A stretch of DNA of 64,000 nt from Neolentinus lepideus HHB14362 ss-1 (taxonomy: Eukaryota > Basidiomycota > Agaricomycetes > Gloeophyllales > Gloeophyllaceae), in assembly GCA_001632425.1 (NCBI GenBank), contig KV425567.1, positions 310,001 through 374,000 of the forward strand, given 5' to 3'. The notes beneath the pieces were generated by a model. The model ran no database searches and was not told the origin of the DNA. It was given only the letters and a program-made list of their open reading frames with translations. Shown here piece by piece: positions 1 through 11,442 of this stretch. Position numbers and translations under genes: made by a program. The stretch's first letter is position 1; the number at the start of each line of letters is the position of its first letter.

Positions 1-1133
1 GACAGTCGAGGTGGCACATGTTATAGTCGTCAGCGATAACCGCGAGAATGCCAGACTTTTGACCAAAGGTAGGCGACGTGAGGAGTGCCTTGTGAATCGC
101 CTGAAGGACTCAATGGTACAATCGTTAGCATCACCGGCGAAACCTCTTACATTAGTTGCTCTGGAAGACGCCGACGCAACGAGTGCATTGACCTTTGTCC
201 AGCAGAAACTCCACGATGCCGGCTTGGACTACCAGTTCACGAAACAACAGACGGCATACGTCGAGCGGCTTGGTGGTCGTGCGAGTGACCTGGAAACAGT
301 GTGTGAGAAGAGGATGTGCTGTGTAACTGTTACTGACTATAGCTCGTAGCTGATCCACAAAGTCCGCAGCGGGCAGGATGTCGAGGAGGCTGTGGAGGAT
401 ATCATTGATCGCGGTGTCGCTGAGCTTCGCAAGAAGGCGTTCGGTGAGGATGCGGAAGATGTCAAGAATCTGCCGTGGTCGCGGGAGCAGGCTTGGGTCA
501 TCCTGAAACGCCTGTCCCGAGAACCAGAGGCAGGTGTTTGATACGTCTTGGCAGCGATGGTACAGTCTTTCATGAAATGGCTGATGATAGGTCCCTTATC
601 ACGAGGTCCTCGTGGACTCGCCGTTCAAGAATAACGAGGGTGCTTTGCGAAGCATGGAACACGCTGAACTGATTTCCATTACAACACATAATGGTGCGTG
701 CTAGGATGTGACTGCAGGGCTTATCATTCTGACGGTCAGTACAGGCCGGCCCTCGACGATCCGACCAGGTAAACCCGTCTATCAATACGTTTTCCAGCGT
801 CTAGCCAATGGTATGTATTTAGTGCCACCTATGAATAAGACATCGCTGATGTGCACGACCTGCCGGATAGATTGCGTATTCCAAGCTACTCAGGACATCG
901 CTGTGAACGAGAGAGCGGTGGCTGGCGCCGAAAGCACTGTCAGGGCTTGCGAAGAGGAGCTAACGATCTTGAAGCAATTGGGCTCAGACCCTAATCACTG
1001 GGTAGAGTGGAGGAGTGCGTCGACCCACAGAGCTGCCTACCTGTTCAGGAAGATGAAGGCTGCGGAGGCTAAGATTGAGACTTTGGAGAAGCAGAACGCC
1101 GAGTTGAAGAAAGTCCTGGCCCGCGGCCCATAG
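1..1133 (+). CDS. YME2: Mitochondrial escape protein Yme2 (RNA12 family), C-terminal part
   Basis: This is the 3' part of an inner-mitochondrial-membrane protein that affects mtDNA stability and nucleoid structure. The reading frame is open at the left window edge, so the N-terminal RRM-like region, the membrane segment and the P-loop part lie outside. Exons inferred: 1-68, 129-298, 350-535, 591-693, 745-810, 871-1133. They join to give family blocks such as VERLGGRASDLE, LIHKVRSGQDVEEAVEDII, RSMEHAELISI, GRPSTIRPGKPV and VFQATQDIA. The end is a coiled-coil-like, Lys/Glu-rich tail typical of the family. Introns are 51-60 bp with GT-AG ends; one donor (gtttga at 536) is weak but is the only one that keeps phase. 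Family assignment rests on several collinear conserved blocks and is firm; the symbol follows the yeast gene. Confidence 0.9.
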
Positions 1134-1756
1134 AGACGGAGCCTAGGCCTTATTACAGTATATCCTTGCTTTTGTTGGAAGTCGACATATTGCTAACTGT
1201 CATGTAAGTACATGTATTGCTACGCTACGGATGTACGGTATGACGGGCGCGTAGCTGTACATCACCGTGATGCCTGTGTAGCAGTTGATAAATATGTTCT
1301 ACTCAGGGAACAGTCTATAAAAAAAAGAGATCATAGCCCGAAGAGCCGTGTTGCCAACAAACAGTGTCCATGGAGACGAAAGACCCAACAACAGACTCTG
1401 GTTCAGTGGCTGCGGATGTTCGGCCATCGTTCCCATTGCTGGCTCTGAAAGGGAGTAGCGGCGCACGCTTTCTCCCATCCTTCTCCTTCGTTTCTCTTTC
1501 TCTCTAGTTTGTCTTGCCAGAGGCGTAGGCCAGGACGTTGATCGTCTCCTTTTTCCGTCTTCATTTCCCTTCCACGTCTATTACCGATTGTACTCTCTGG
1601 AAGAGCAGATATCGACATCCACTCGGTTTATCTCACTGGCTGTTCGCAGTTTCCATCCTTAATCTGTGCGTCCCCCCTAAACCCCCTTTTTCCTCGCTTT
1701 CTGACCATGAAACGATTCCAAAACTCTCAGCTAGTGTACGAACCTAGCAGAGTACA
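1134..1756. promoter_or_regulatory. Intergenic: YME2 3' flank and tetraspanin promoter
   Basis: No coding signal was found. The right half carries long pyrimidine-rich tracts (about 1468-1510 and 1560-1700) of the CT-rich kind common just upstream of fungal transcription starts. These probably mark the tetraspanin core promoter. Short open frames here lack codon structure or family similarity. Confidence 0.4.
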
Positions 1757-2663
1757 ATGAACTCGAAGAAATTGGTGGGCGTCTGGGCTTTCTTCGACTT
1801 CTGTCTCCTGGTGTCAGGTGTCATCGCACTCGCGTTCTCAATCGTTTGGCGAGCTCCCAACCTTCTTTTGAATCTGGTGTTTAGACCGGGGGATTTAACC
1901 GGTGCGCATCCATGCTCCACCGCTATTTATCCGTGCGCTTATGGCATCTCATTACAGCGGGGACTGTTCTTGGTGTATCACTCCTAATCACATTCGCCTT
2001 CTCCATTGGTGCAATAGTCCAGCGTAACCATGTCACGATGGGCCTTGTCATTCTAAATTGGCTCTTGGTCCTGGACGCTATTGCGGTTGCCGTGGTCGGA
2101 ACTTTTATTTGGGAGTACACGCTTCAAGAACGAGCGAACTACCATGCTGTGTATCTTGAACAGTCGGATGCCACAGTTATTGCCATTCAGGACAAGGTGT
2201 GTATATTCTGACTAGACTCACGCACGGCTGATCTCATGGATATATATTTCAGCTGTCATGCTGTGGATATTTCAACGGCACCGACCATGTTGTCTTGGGC
2301 GGCAACTTCTGCCAGAACCAGACTTTTGTCGACAGTTTCCTCAAACTTGACAACACCACTGGTGACTGGACCGGTGCCTGCGTTGGCCCAATCACAGCTT
2401 TCGCTGACGCCTCGCTGAACCAAGCTTTCACGTAAATTAGTGAATATCTCATTCCTGATGCTTGTCTAATCTTCTACTCCACAGGACCGTGTACGGATTC
2501 ATGGCGGCCGTTCTCTGTCTTCTCTTGGCCTCCCTCTGCGTGATTAAGAAGGTTTGTCATGTATACTCGTAACCCGTACAGATGCTGACGATAACCACAG
2601 CGCCAGGAAGAGGAACGGTTCAAGAAGATAGACGCCAAGCGTGGTGGTCGCGGTTTCGTGTAA
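1757..2663 (+). CDS. Tetraspanin family membrane protein
   Basis: Five exons (1757-1901, 1958-2196, 2253-2431, 2485-2551, 2601-2663) close into 230 residues. The hydropathy pattern is that of a tetraspanin: an N-terminal membrane segment after MNSKKLVGVW, two more in the second exon, a large extracellular loop, and a fourth segment (GFMAAVLCLLLASLCVI) before a short basic tail. The large loop begins with the diagnostic CCG motif (SCCGYFNG) and carries two further cysteines (NFCQNQ and GACVG), enough for two disulfides. Fungal tetraspanins (Pls1, Tsp2, Tsp3 types) organise membrane domains, and Pls1 is needed for appressorium function in pathogens. I cannot say which subtype this is. The start is the first ATG after a CT-rich tract and places the first membrane segment correctly. 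Confidence 0.8.
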
Positions 2664-2985
2664 ATGACACCTATCGATGACTCCTTCGGATACATACGGA
2701 CTCGTATCCCAAGTCTGACATATGCAGAAGTAGTCTACAGTTCTTGTGCTCTCCTGTTTTATTTGTCAATCTTTTGCCGAGCGCTTTAGTCTTATTGTGC
2801 CAGAATTTTGACCTGCGATTCATCCTTGGTTACTGTGTGCTTGTATTATATCTGTATTCGTTCTAGACCAAGAGGCAATGGATATTGGAAGGGAATGCTG
2901 GGATGGACTCCAATGCGCCAAAAAGCCTTGCAAGGAAAGAGAAGTCGCTGTAGGGCGCAGTGTTCGCTCTAAGTAGAGGTGATCG

Positions 2986-3007
2986 ATTCTTAGCTGTTCG
3001 GTTCGTT
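2986..3007. repeat. Outer inverted repeat, left arm
   Basis: ATTCTTA (2986-2992) followed at once by CTGTTCGGTTCGTT (2994-3007) is present in inverted orientation at 4203-4228, outside the ends of the inner element. It may be the terminus of an older element into which the inner one inserted. Confidence 0.5.
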
Positions 3008-3043
3008 GGTTGCGCCAAAGTTCCCTCCGTCCACTGTGTGCAC

Positions 3044-4072
3044 CAGGCCGGCCTAAATTAGACCGGTAATCGATCGTTTCTGTACTTTCGGCCGGTAAGT
3101 GGTCGAATAAGGTCGAAACAGGTTTCGGCTAGAAAACCTGTTAAAATTACAATCCGGGCATTTAGTTCGATGAACGGTCGAAATTCGTCTATTGATACTC
3201 CACGGCTATCGTAGGAATGCCAGTGTCGGACTTAAGAAATGAACGCGCTCTTGTTCACCTTACCTCTGCCCATCATCCGGGTGTCTTTATGGGGCGTCTG
3301 ATGCATTCCTCATTGCCATGGTACTCGTGGAGTCTCTAGTATACAGGCATGGCATGGTTTATCTTTGTTTATTAGGCTTATAGACACTGGTCTTCACAGG
3401 TGTCGCACTGGACATGTATATGACGAGTCGGCCGGAGTCATGGGCTTATAGGCATGTATGTACATCTCTTCTCTGACATGATGAGCTTATACTTTTGGAT
3501 CTAGAAGCCCTTTAACTGCCTAGTAATATATTGTGAGTATATATGTAAACATCACAACCTACTTTACTGATTCTCGAGTGAATTATAGCATGGTTGGATT
3601 TCTGCTGCGGCTATGAACACCCGGGGGACTCCGCGTACGTGCGATGTCTACTTGAGAATGCTTCACGCTGGCTAATGACAAACATATAGGGGTGCTTTCC
3701 GGGGAAGGGGGGTAAGATGGTTAAGAGGTTGGGCTTAGGCATGAGTTTAGGCCCTAGTTGAGGCTCGGGATATCAGGATGTAGTAGCTGGTATGTATTCA
3801 CATGTACATGTAGATTATATACACAATACATTGCTTTCCCCATATACAAACTGGCTAGAATATCAGAAAGGGCATGAATGAATGAAAATAGACCATTAAA
3901 CGGTTGGATTCAGCCAAATTCCGCCGTTTCTAGCACCGGTCGGATTTCGCAATATCTTGGCCTAATTTTGATTCGGTGGTTTCGGTCAAGTTTCGGGACA
4001 TTTTCGACCAGTTGGTGGCTGGTATTCATTCGTTTGACGGTCGGAATTACCGGTCGAATTTAGGCCGGTCTG
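3044..4072. mobile_element. Non-autonomous terminal-inverted-repeat element (MITE-like)
   Basis: The left end reads CAGGCCGGCCTAAATTAGAC and the reverse complement of the right end reads CAGACCGGCCTAAATTCGAC; both continue into ACCGGTAAT. Similarity then weakens but persists through repeated GGTCGAA/GACCGGT words over roughly 150 bp on each side, as in subterminal transposase-binding arrays. The interior has no open frame of note, so the element is non-autonomous. CAG ends are compatible with an hAT-like or other cut-and-paste superfamily, but the 8-bp flanks (gtgtgcac and acgcgctc) do not match, so no target duplication can be claimed. Boundaries are therefore approximate. Confidence 0.6.
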
Positions 4073-4202
4073 ACGCGCTCAAGCTTCAAATGATGCAGTA
4101 AAAGTCAAACTTTGACTTGATTTCGCAGCGGACATACAACAGGGTACTCTCAATAAATCGGCTGTTCGTTCGCTGCCTTTTGTCAACTGTCTTTGTGCAT
4201 CG

Positions 4203-4228
4203 AACGAACCGAACAGTACTTTAAGAAT
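4203..4228. repeat. Outer inverted repeat, right arm
   Basis: AACGAACCGAACAG (4203-4216) then TAAGAAT (4222-4228) is the reverse complement of the left arm at 2986-3007. A further partial copy of the core (GGCTGTTCGTTCG) lies at about 4160-4172. Confidence 0.5.
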
Positions 4229-4366
4229 TGAGCACCGCTCAAGAATATTACTCTGGTCCCTGACCCCTTTCGATCACGTTTGCCGTCCGGCGTTCACTCA
4301 GGCTGTATTTCTCGCAGAGTGCGGCATCGGGCTTTATTTCGTCGACTCAAGTCTCCCTCCTAGATT

Positions 4367-5350
4367 ATGGGCAGGACTCGCAAAAGAAAGGCTCCTGTGG
4401 CCCAACCCGCCCAAATCCGCTCCGTTACGTCTGTGAACAAAAATTCTAGTCGGGCTATCATTCGTCAATTTCACTGTCTGCTGAGGAACAAAGTGCGGCT
4501 GGAGAAGCAAAAGGCTACCCCTGAGAATGCTAGGGCTTTGGCGCAAGTCGAGCGTGAAATCGAGAGGATTGGCGGACTGAATACATACCAGAAGATGTCT
4601 ACAATAGGACAGAGTAACGACAGAGGAGGTGGAAGCGAAAAAGTGCTCATTCCGTGGTTGAAGGGACAAGGTCTGGAGGCGGTAGGAGCCAAATCCAAAT
4701 TGAAGTGCGTACCTCCACGATAACATGCTGCCTGTTCCCCTTTCCATCAACTCTGAGTAGGCTGTTGGAGGTTGGTGCCCTCAAACCTGACAACTATGCC
4801 TCTTGCTCCTCATGGCTGGATGTTACCCCGATTGACCTGAACTCACGGCATCCTTCTATCCGGGAGGAAGACTTTTTGCTCATGAACGAAGTCGAGCACG
4901 CGAACAAGTGGGACCTGATCAGCTTGAGTCTGGTTCTCAACTTTGTACCTGATGCTCGTGACAGAGGTGAGTTTCGTATCCTCTCCCGGTATTTCGACTC
5001 TAACGATGGCTCCCTAGGTCGTATGCTCAGGCTCGCACATACTATGTTGAAACCGGACGGCATACTCTTCCTTGCTGTGAGTTACTGTCATACTCTATAG
5101 CAACATATATATTCAATGGCCACAGTTACCACTACAATGTGTCCTTAATTCGCGGTACCTCACTATTGAACACCTGAGATCCCTCATGGATGTTATTGGC
5201 CTTACTGAACTGAATTCGAGATGGAAGTCTGGCGGCAAAATGGCTTATTGGCTTTATCGTAAGAGCACGCCGAACGAGGATTTTACACGTTTCCGGAGGA
5301 AGGAGGTACTCTTACGGGGCAAGCGCAATAACTATGCAATATTACTCTAG
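4367..5350 (+). CDS. BMT2: 25S rRNA adenine-N(1) methyltransferase Bmt2
   Basis: Nucleolar enzyme that makes m1A on the large-subunit rRNA. Four exons (4367-4704, 4761-4966, 5018-5076, 5126-5350) give 275 residues, the usual size. The N-terminus is basic (MGRTRKRKAP), as expected for a nucleolar protein. Family blocks follow in order: YQKMSTIGQSNDRGGGSEK, LLEVGALKPDNY, PIDLNSRHPSIREEDF, ISLSLVLNFVPDARDRGRM, LKPDGILFLALPLQCVLNSR and KMAYWLYRK. The SVVLNFV-type motif and the LPLPCVxNSRY-type motif are characteristic of Bmt2 (PF11968-type); the protein here reads SLVLNFV and LPLQCVLNSRY. The start ATG is the first in the frame and no upstream coding was seen. Assignment is confident. Confidence 0.92.
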
Positions 5351-5661
5351 TGTCACTCAGAAAGTAATGGCACGCGACTGATTTGCCTGTGGAAGGTGTT
5401 GTCGGACGGTTTCGGACGATAGGCTAGAAACTGCAGATCCTCATTTTGCATCCATCTTCCACTAGTACTTGAAGTTTTGTAAGTTTGAAGTGTCTTAACC
5501 TCCTTATTTACCTGATGTCGCTATTTCTCGCGCTGAAGTAGGATACATACTAATAGCAGAATACGACATCCTGTACATAATGAATGAACATATTTCACCC
5601 GATTGCCGAAGGCTTTCTGAAGGTTGTCTTCCTTTGCTGCATACAAGCTGCTCCCTTTCAG
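5351..5661. promoter_or_regulatory. Intergenic: BMT2 3' flank and DLD1 promoter/5' leader
   Basis: No separate gene. The DLD1 frame is open back to an ATG at 5584, so a 26-residue longer start is formally possible. The ATG at 5662 is preferred because it opens directly with a mitochondrial targeting sequence. Confidence 0.4.
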
Positions 5662-8103
5662 ATGTTATCGGTTGCGAGGCGTCTCCTAGGCAGCTCAGGC
5701 TTCACCACCAATGTATTTCGTCGGCGAGTGTTTGGCGGTCGCGGGGCAAGATGGAGTTCTACTGGCACCACTCAGGCTTCTAAACCTGCAGTAGGTTCTA
5801 TTGAACGAGCGATATGGGCTTCATGTCTCGCAATTTGCGCCGGAGTAGCTATGAAGGGGTACACCAAATTGGGGGTTAGTATCCTCTCTGAGTGCCTCCC
5901 AGACCATCCATTACCGACTCATACAGACTTCGAACGCCACTGCGAGGGATGAAACCGTTGCGTTCAACACGCAATACGCTTCTCCGGATGAACTTCAGCA
6001 AGCCATTCGGGAGCTTCGGTATGCTTTTCCGGAAGATGACCGAGTCGTCACGGAACCGGAAATTGTGAAAGACTATGGATCGTCAGATAACTCCTATCAT
6101 CCTACAGCCCCTCATGCCGTCGTAGTCCGCGTGAAGAGCACAGAAGACGTCGTTAAGATTGTCAATATAGCACGGAAGTACAGAGTACCCATAACACCTT
6201 ATGGAGGCGCTACCAGCTTGGAAGGGCATTTCTCAGGGGTGAGTCAACGCCCTTACGGCTATTAATGCTGTCTGAGTCTCGTAGTATGCATCGCGCGACA
6301 TTTGTATTGATATGAGCGGCATGGATAGAATCTTGGAGATACATGGTCCGTTGTCCTATCGTGTTAACTGAATCTATGTTCATTCGACCACGACGCAGAG
6401 GATGACGGCGACTTGGTATGCCAAGCGGGAGCTAAATGGGAAGACATCAATGAAACTTTGAAGGACAAAGGGATTCCTCTATTTTTTCCAGTAAGTGATA
6501 GTCCTTCACCCGACATCTCTGTCAATTAATCAAGCGTAACAGCTGGACCCTGGACCCGGTGCGGTAAGCAGAGAACCGTTCAATCTGATATTGTTCGAGG
6601 AGATATCATTGACCTCTACCTGGCAGACTATCGGTGGCATGATAGGCACTGGTTGTTCAGGAAGTAAGTGGAGTCGACCGTCTCAAACATCCGTTCCTCA
6701 CGTTGGACACTCTGATTGTAGCAAACGCTGTTAGATACGGAACGGCCAAAGCTGAATGGTTCCTCAATGTCGTCAGTGCTACTCTCGTACTTTCTTTGAT
6801 GTACCGTTCTTTACTAGGTACTCGTAGACCGTGGTATTACCTTCAGGAGAGGTCATCAAAACTCGCAGAAGAGCTCGGAAATCTTCGGCCGGATTTGATA
6901 CAACGAAGCTATTCATTGGAGCGGAAGGGACTCTCGGGATCGTGACTGAAGGTGAATTGCTGCCATGACTTCTCATCGCTCAAGACTCACCTCGCTGTAG
7001 CCACTCTCCGATTGGCTCCAGTTATTCCGACCAAGGTGGCAATGGCGCAATTCCCGAACGTAGACCGAGCGGTCAGCGCTGTGCAAGAAGTCTTGAACTC
7101 GCCGTACGGACCCCACTTACGTGAGCATCGATTCGCATTGACAGGTCTCCTGGCTAACCAACTCGGAAGAATGTGTTGAACTCCTCGACGATCAGAGTAA
7201 GTCCCGATTATCCCCAAGTGGAACCCGGGCTGAAGAACGATCTAGTGATGAAGGCTATGAACGTGGGAGGCATGGTGGATAAGGAATATCCTGAGAAGGA
7301 TACTCTTTTCTTCAAAATCCAAGGTGCTCCACAAGCTATCAAGGAAACTGCTGATGTGGTCGAAGGCATTGTCAAGAAACATGGTTCTACGCAATTCAAA
7401 TTCGCTTCTACCGATGAGGAAGCGGACAATCTTTGGCAAAACCGGAAATATGCTTTAGTTTCTACCCTTGCTTGGATACCAGGAGCCCGTGTTTGGACTA
7501 CTGATGTCTGGTAAGACCGTCGCATCTTTTCCGATTTTCCTCTCGACCCTCTCTGACGACCTCTGTCGCAGTGTACCTCCTTCTTGCCTTCCGAAGCTGG
7601 TGTACGAGACCAAGAAGGACCTTGCTAGCATTGGCATAACGTCAACCATCGTTGGACATGTCGGAGATGGTCCGTTGTTCGGTGACATACCGTAACCGCG
7701 CTTGACCTGTTTTTCCAACAGGCAACTTCCATGCCCTATTGCTCTTTAAGAATGACGAGGAGCTCAAGAAAGTTAGCGATGCCGTCCACCGTATGGTTCA
7801 TCGCGCGGTTGATCTGGATGGTTCATGTATGTGTTGCAATGATTAACTCTTAAGTGGTCGTGACTGAGACTAGGTCCAGGTACTGGCGAGCATGGTGTGG
7901 GTATCGGTAAAAAGGAATACTTATATGATGAACTGGGGGAAGGTACTGTGGCCTTGATGAAAACTTTGAAGAAAGTCATAGATCCCCTCAATATAATGAA
8001 TCCGGGCAAAGTACGAATATATGTCTTCAATTTCGAAGCGTTGTCTGATTGGTTATTCCTACAGCTCTATCCCGACCAGCCGAAGGACCGAAAGTCACAT
8101 TGA
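5662..8103 (+). CDS. DLD1: D-lactate dehydrogenase (cytochrome), mitochondrial
   Basis: FAD enzyme oxidising D-lactate to pyruvate and passing electrons to cytochrome c. Fifteen exons close to 564 residues: 5662-5874, 5927-6238, 6285-6345, 6399-6490, 6543-6563, 6627-6663, 6722-6771, 6828-6951, 7001-7120, 7170-7196, 7246-7510, 7572-7669, 7722-7826, 7880-8010, 8065-8103. The N-terminus ([14 protein letters not shown], then Arg/Ser-rich) is a mitochondrial presequence, followed by a membrane-like segment. The FAD-binding type-4 domain shows [32 protein letters not shown] and TNAVRYGT; the C-terminal oxidase domain shows [14 protein letters not shown] and [13 protein letters not shown]. Two exons are only 21 and 27 nt. 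The gene reads complete and intact. Paralogues such as D-2-hydroxyglutarate dehydrogenase are less likely given the GHFSG and CTGEHGVG blocks. Confidence 0.93.
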
Positions 8104-8713
8104 GATATACATTCTTTCTTTTATGGGACAGAGTCGTTGCTGATGTTACTGAGTATTCCAGTCTTGGCCCGTGCCCTGAAGGACCAGCTTTGGAGGCACC
8201 TCGTCCAATTCGCATTATCAATCAGACATGTAATTCCGATTCCCCTAGAACCGGTTAAGACATTCTACGATGGGCTCGAGTTGTACCTGGGCTACAGAGG
8301 TCACTTTCTTTGTCTCGTATTCACCCCCTCTCCCCTGGGCTCCTTGTACTTGTTCCGAGCCATTCAATTTCATCGGATAACTCTGCTTGCCGCTTTGCTT
8401 GATGAGTGACACGAATGAGTCTTGTGATATTATTCGACGGTGGCTGAGACAATGGCTGTCAGAAGAGCCCATGGGTAGAGCTGTAGTCTGCACGAGCAGT
8501 TTGAAAGTACTACAGTAAAGAGAGTTTATCAAATGGGTAGTGCATGTAGAGTGTATGATCGAAATATGGTACATGAGTGCGGCTATTCGTCGGACGAACC
8601 AATGATGTCGAGCTCGACGGTGACTCTCCTGGTCACAACTAGTACTCAGGACTCGAGCGTAACACGGATTGCACATCCAGAGTCAGGTTGTCGATAACCA
8701 GTACATATTCAAC
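8104..8713. other. Intergenic, 610 bp
   Basis: Lies between two co-oriented genes. Open frames of 90-143 codons on both strands show no family similarity and no plausible splice structure. I see only 3' flank and the promoter of the next gene. Confidence 0.4.
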
Positions 8714-11442
8714 ATGACGAAGCTCTCGATCTTACACTTCAACGATGTCTATCGTGTCAGGCCGCAGAAAATTTCACCGTCCGGCAACGAAACGGTCGAT
8801 GTAGCGCAGTTCTGTCAATTAGTAGATGACGCACGGGAACATTGGCTGCCAAGGACTGATGGAAAACGAGATGGGCTAGTGCTTTTCTCTGGAGATGTCT
8901 TCTCGCCATCTGTGGAAAGCTCAGTTACCAGAGGGAGGCATATGGTACGATTGTATGGCTTCTCTCCAACCTGGATCTATGCACACTATCTCGACTATAG
9001 GTACCAGTTATGAACGAGATTGGTCCAGACGTCGCTTTGACAGGTTAGATTGCACGTCAAGTATCAATGAGATCTTGGCTATCTGATGCTCGATTTTGGG
9101 ACCTCGCAATACACACTGCAGGAAACCATGATTTTGACTTCGGTGCGATTGTCCTGTGGACTATGGCTTAAATGCATTTGATTTCTCAATATGTTTTATC
9201 ACATCCTCACAGGTTATCCTCATCTCTGCAAGCTGATTCAACAGACAAAGTTTGTGAGTAGCAAGGACCACATGAAGTGAACATGTTGTCATAGGGTTCT
9301 CATTCAGCCTTGGCTTCTAAGCAACATAATCGACGCAGAAACATCAAGAGTTCCAGAAAATCTGTGTGAGTTCATTGTGATCGAACGTTCAGGTCTACGC
9401 ATAGGCATCATCGGCCTAGTTGAGAGGTATGTTGTAATCTCGATATAGATGGACAACCCCTTGACATTGCGTCAGGGAATGGATCGGAACAGTATCTTCG
9501 TGGCCGCAGACTTTCATGTTCCATGACATGGCAGAAGCAGGCATGTCCCTATCTCGTCGCCTTCGAGATCCCAAAGGAGAGTATAAATGTGATTTCATTA
9601 TCGCTCTGACACACTCCAGGTATGTGGCTCCAATATCGTGACGAAACACATTTGACATATGTACTCGGGTAGAGTCCCTAATGTAAGCTCAACCTCCCAA
9701 CGAGCAGGAACTTGGGCTAACACCCGGAATGACTTAGGATATAGTACTCGCGCATGACTTACTGGCAGCATCTCCATCAGCCCAACGCAAGAACCCAATA
9801 CATGACAGTCACGGAGTGGACATCATCCTGGGGGGCCACGACCATCTGTACTACGTGTCCCGCGGTGTTGATTCATGGGAAGGCTATGATCTGCAGCAGA
9901 ACGTTCTGGGAGCAGAAGAAGATCATGGCGATGTCTTAGTCGTGAAGAGCGGCACTGATTTCCGCGACCTCAGTGAGCTTGAGCTTGAGTTAGTGGACAC
10001 ACCAGAAGGCAGCGTCCGCCGAAAGGTAGTCAAGAAGATAGAAGGTAAAACTTCATTTCAGTCAGCATAGAGTGCTTATCGCGCATCTGTTGTCAAGGGC
10101 GTAGGCATGCTCCGCAGCCCAATTCCAAGCCTTGTGGACGTTTGACCGAGATTCTTGCATCTGAGTTATCAAGAGTTTCCGATAGTTTAAAAAGCCCGGT
10201 CTGTAGGGCCACTGCGCCTATCGACACACGTTCTCATTTGATTCGTGTTGCAGAGGTCTGTATTTAGCACCTCCCCTAGTCCGTACGCTCAGGTCGGGCC
10301 CATTTCTTCTTTGATATGCTCAGTCAGCCGCCGGGAATTGGTTTGCAGACATCGTTCGACACGCGTATGATGATGCTTTATGTCTAAACGGTCATGATGG
10401 TGTCGATGGTGCATTCATCTGCGCAGGAATGCTCCGCGGTGATTCCATCTACGGACCAGGTAAGACTCGCACATGGAGAAGACAGTGGAACTAAATTGAT
10501 AAATTGATCGCTAACTTCCTGGTGCTCGCAGGCACCATAACTCTCGGCGATATATTGGAAATTCTGCCGTTCGAGGATCCGCTTGTTGTGCTTGAACTGG
10601 ATGGCGAGACCATCTGGACCGCCTTAGAAGTGTCCTTGGAGACTTGGCCTGCTCAAGAAGGGTATGCGGCCTGCTCAAAGGAAGAGTGTCCTGACTGACC
10701 TTTCGTAGCCGTTTCCCCGTCATATCAGGGTTCCGTGTTGCCTGGGACTCTCGTCGCCCTGCGAGACAGCGAGTCGTAGGCGTATGGTTGCTGAGAGAGG
10801 AGTCCCTCTCTGCAGAGGAGCATCAGAGATATTCAAGGGGAGAAATCATTCGTAGGTCATTGAAAGAAGAGTCTATCCAGCGGCAACAAGGTGGCCGTCA
10901 ATACAAGATCCTGACTCGAGAATACATGGCACAAGGGCACGATGGCTTCTTACCTCTCAAAGGACGCAAATATCTTATAGACGATGAGAGCGGACAGATG
11001 ATGAGTGCCATCGTCCGCAAGTATTTGCTAGGTAAGTTCAACGGCAATCCCTACTACCCAAACTCGATCTCTTGTGTACCTACTGGCATTATCAGGTTCC
11101 CAGTTTGTCAACAAGATGGTTCGTCAGGATGCCTCCAACGTTCTGCATCTGCATCCTGAGACGGAGAATATATTGCATCGGGAGAAGACTCGGAACAAAG
11201 CCAGATCCAGAGCAGCGCATAACTGGCAATATTTGGCGAATGTGGCCGTGCATCGTTCCCGCTCCAGAGAGCACTATCAGAGTCAAATCAGCGTCGCTTC
11301 TCGAGAGCACATGAGTGAAGTGGATTGTTTTCACAATGAAGCACTGAGAAATTATGAAGAATTGAGTGACAGTTCAAAGAATGACCTGCTTGTAATACAC
11401 CCTGAAGTTGATGGCAGGCTGCAGGATCTTGGAAGGAGCTAG
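8714..11442 (+). CDS. 5'-nucleotidase-family metallophosphoesterase
   Basis: Thirteen exons join in phase to 669 residues: 8714-8944, 9001-9043, 9122-9142, 9213-9253, 9308-9426, 9476-9619, 9673-9682, 9738-10044, 10098-10255, 10324-10459, 10532-10661, 10709-11031, 11096-11442. The N-terminal calcineurin-like domain carries all metal-binding motifs: LHFNDVYRV, LFSGDVFSP, GNHDFDFG, ALTHSR and GGHDHLYY. The C-terminal 5'-nucleotidase domain is seen as GAFICAGMLRGDS, TLGDILEILPF and FPVISGFRVAWDS. There is no signal peptide, so it is probably cytosolic, unlike animal ecto-5'-nucleotidase. Substrate is unknown (nucleotide or other phosphate ester). Exons of 21 and 10 nt are notable. The C-terminus is uncertain: frame-shifted coding-like sequence continues to about 11606. 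Confidence 0.85.

Larger units (their letters stand above)
2664..4366. other. Long gene-free stretch holding an inverted-repeat element
   Basis: No gene is supported in this 1.7-kb interval. It is occupied mostly by the inverted-repeat element described separately (3044-4072), with an outer inverted repeat at 2986-3007 and 4203-4228. The remaining bases are tetraspanin 3' flank and BMT2 promoter. The sequence is more AT-rich than the genes and all reading frames are broken. Confidence 0.6.

Noticed and set aside
3878..4063. Open frame in the inverted-repeat element as a transposase remnant
   Set aside because: Only 61 codons, no catalytic motif, made up of the subterminal repeat words.
3036..4080. 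8-bp target-site duplication of the inner element
   Set aside because: Flanks gtgtgcac and acgcgctc agree at only about half the positions; not a credible duplication.
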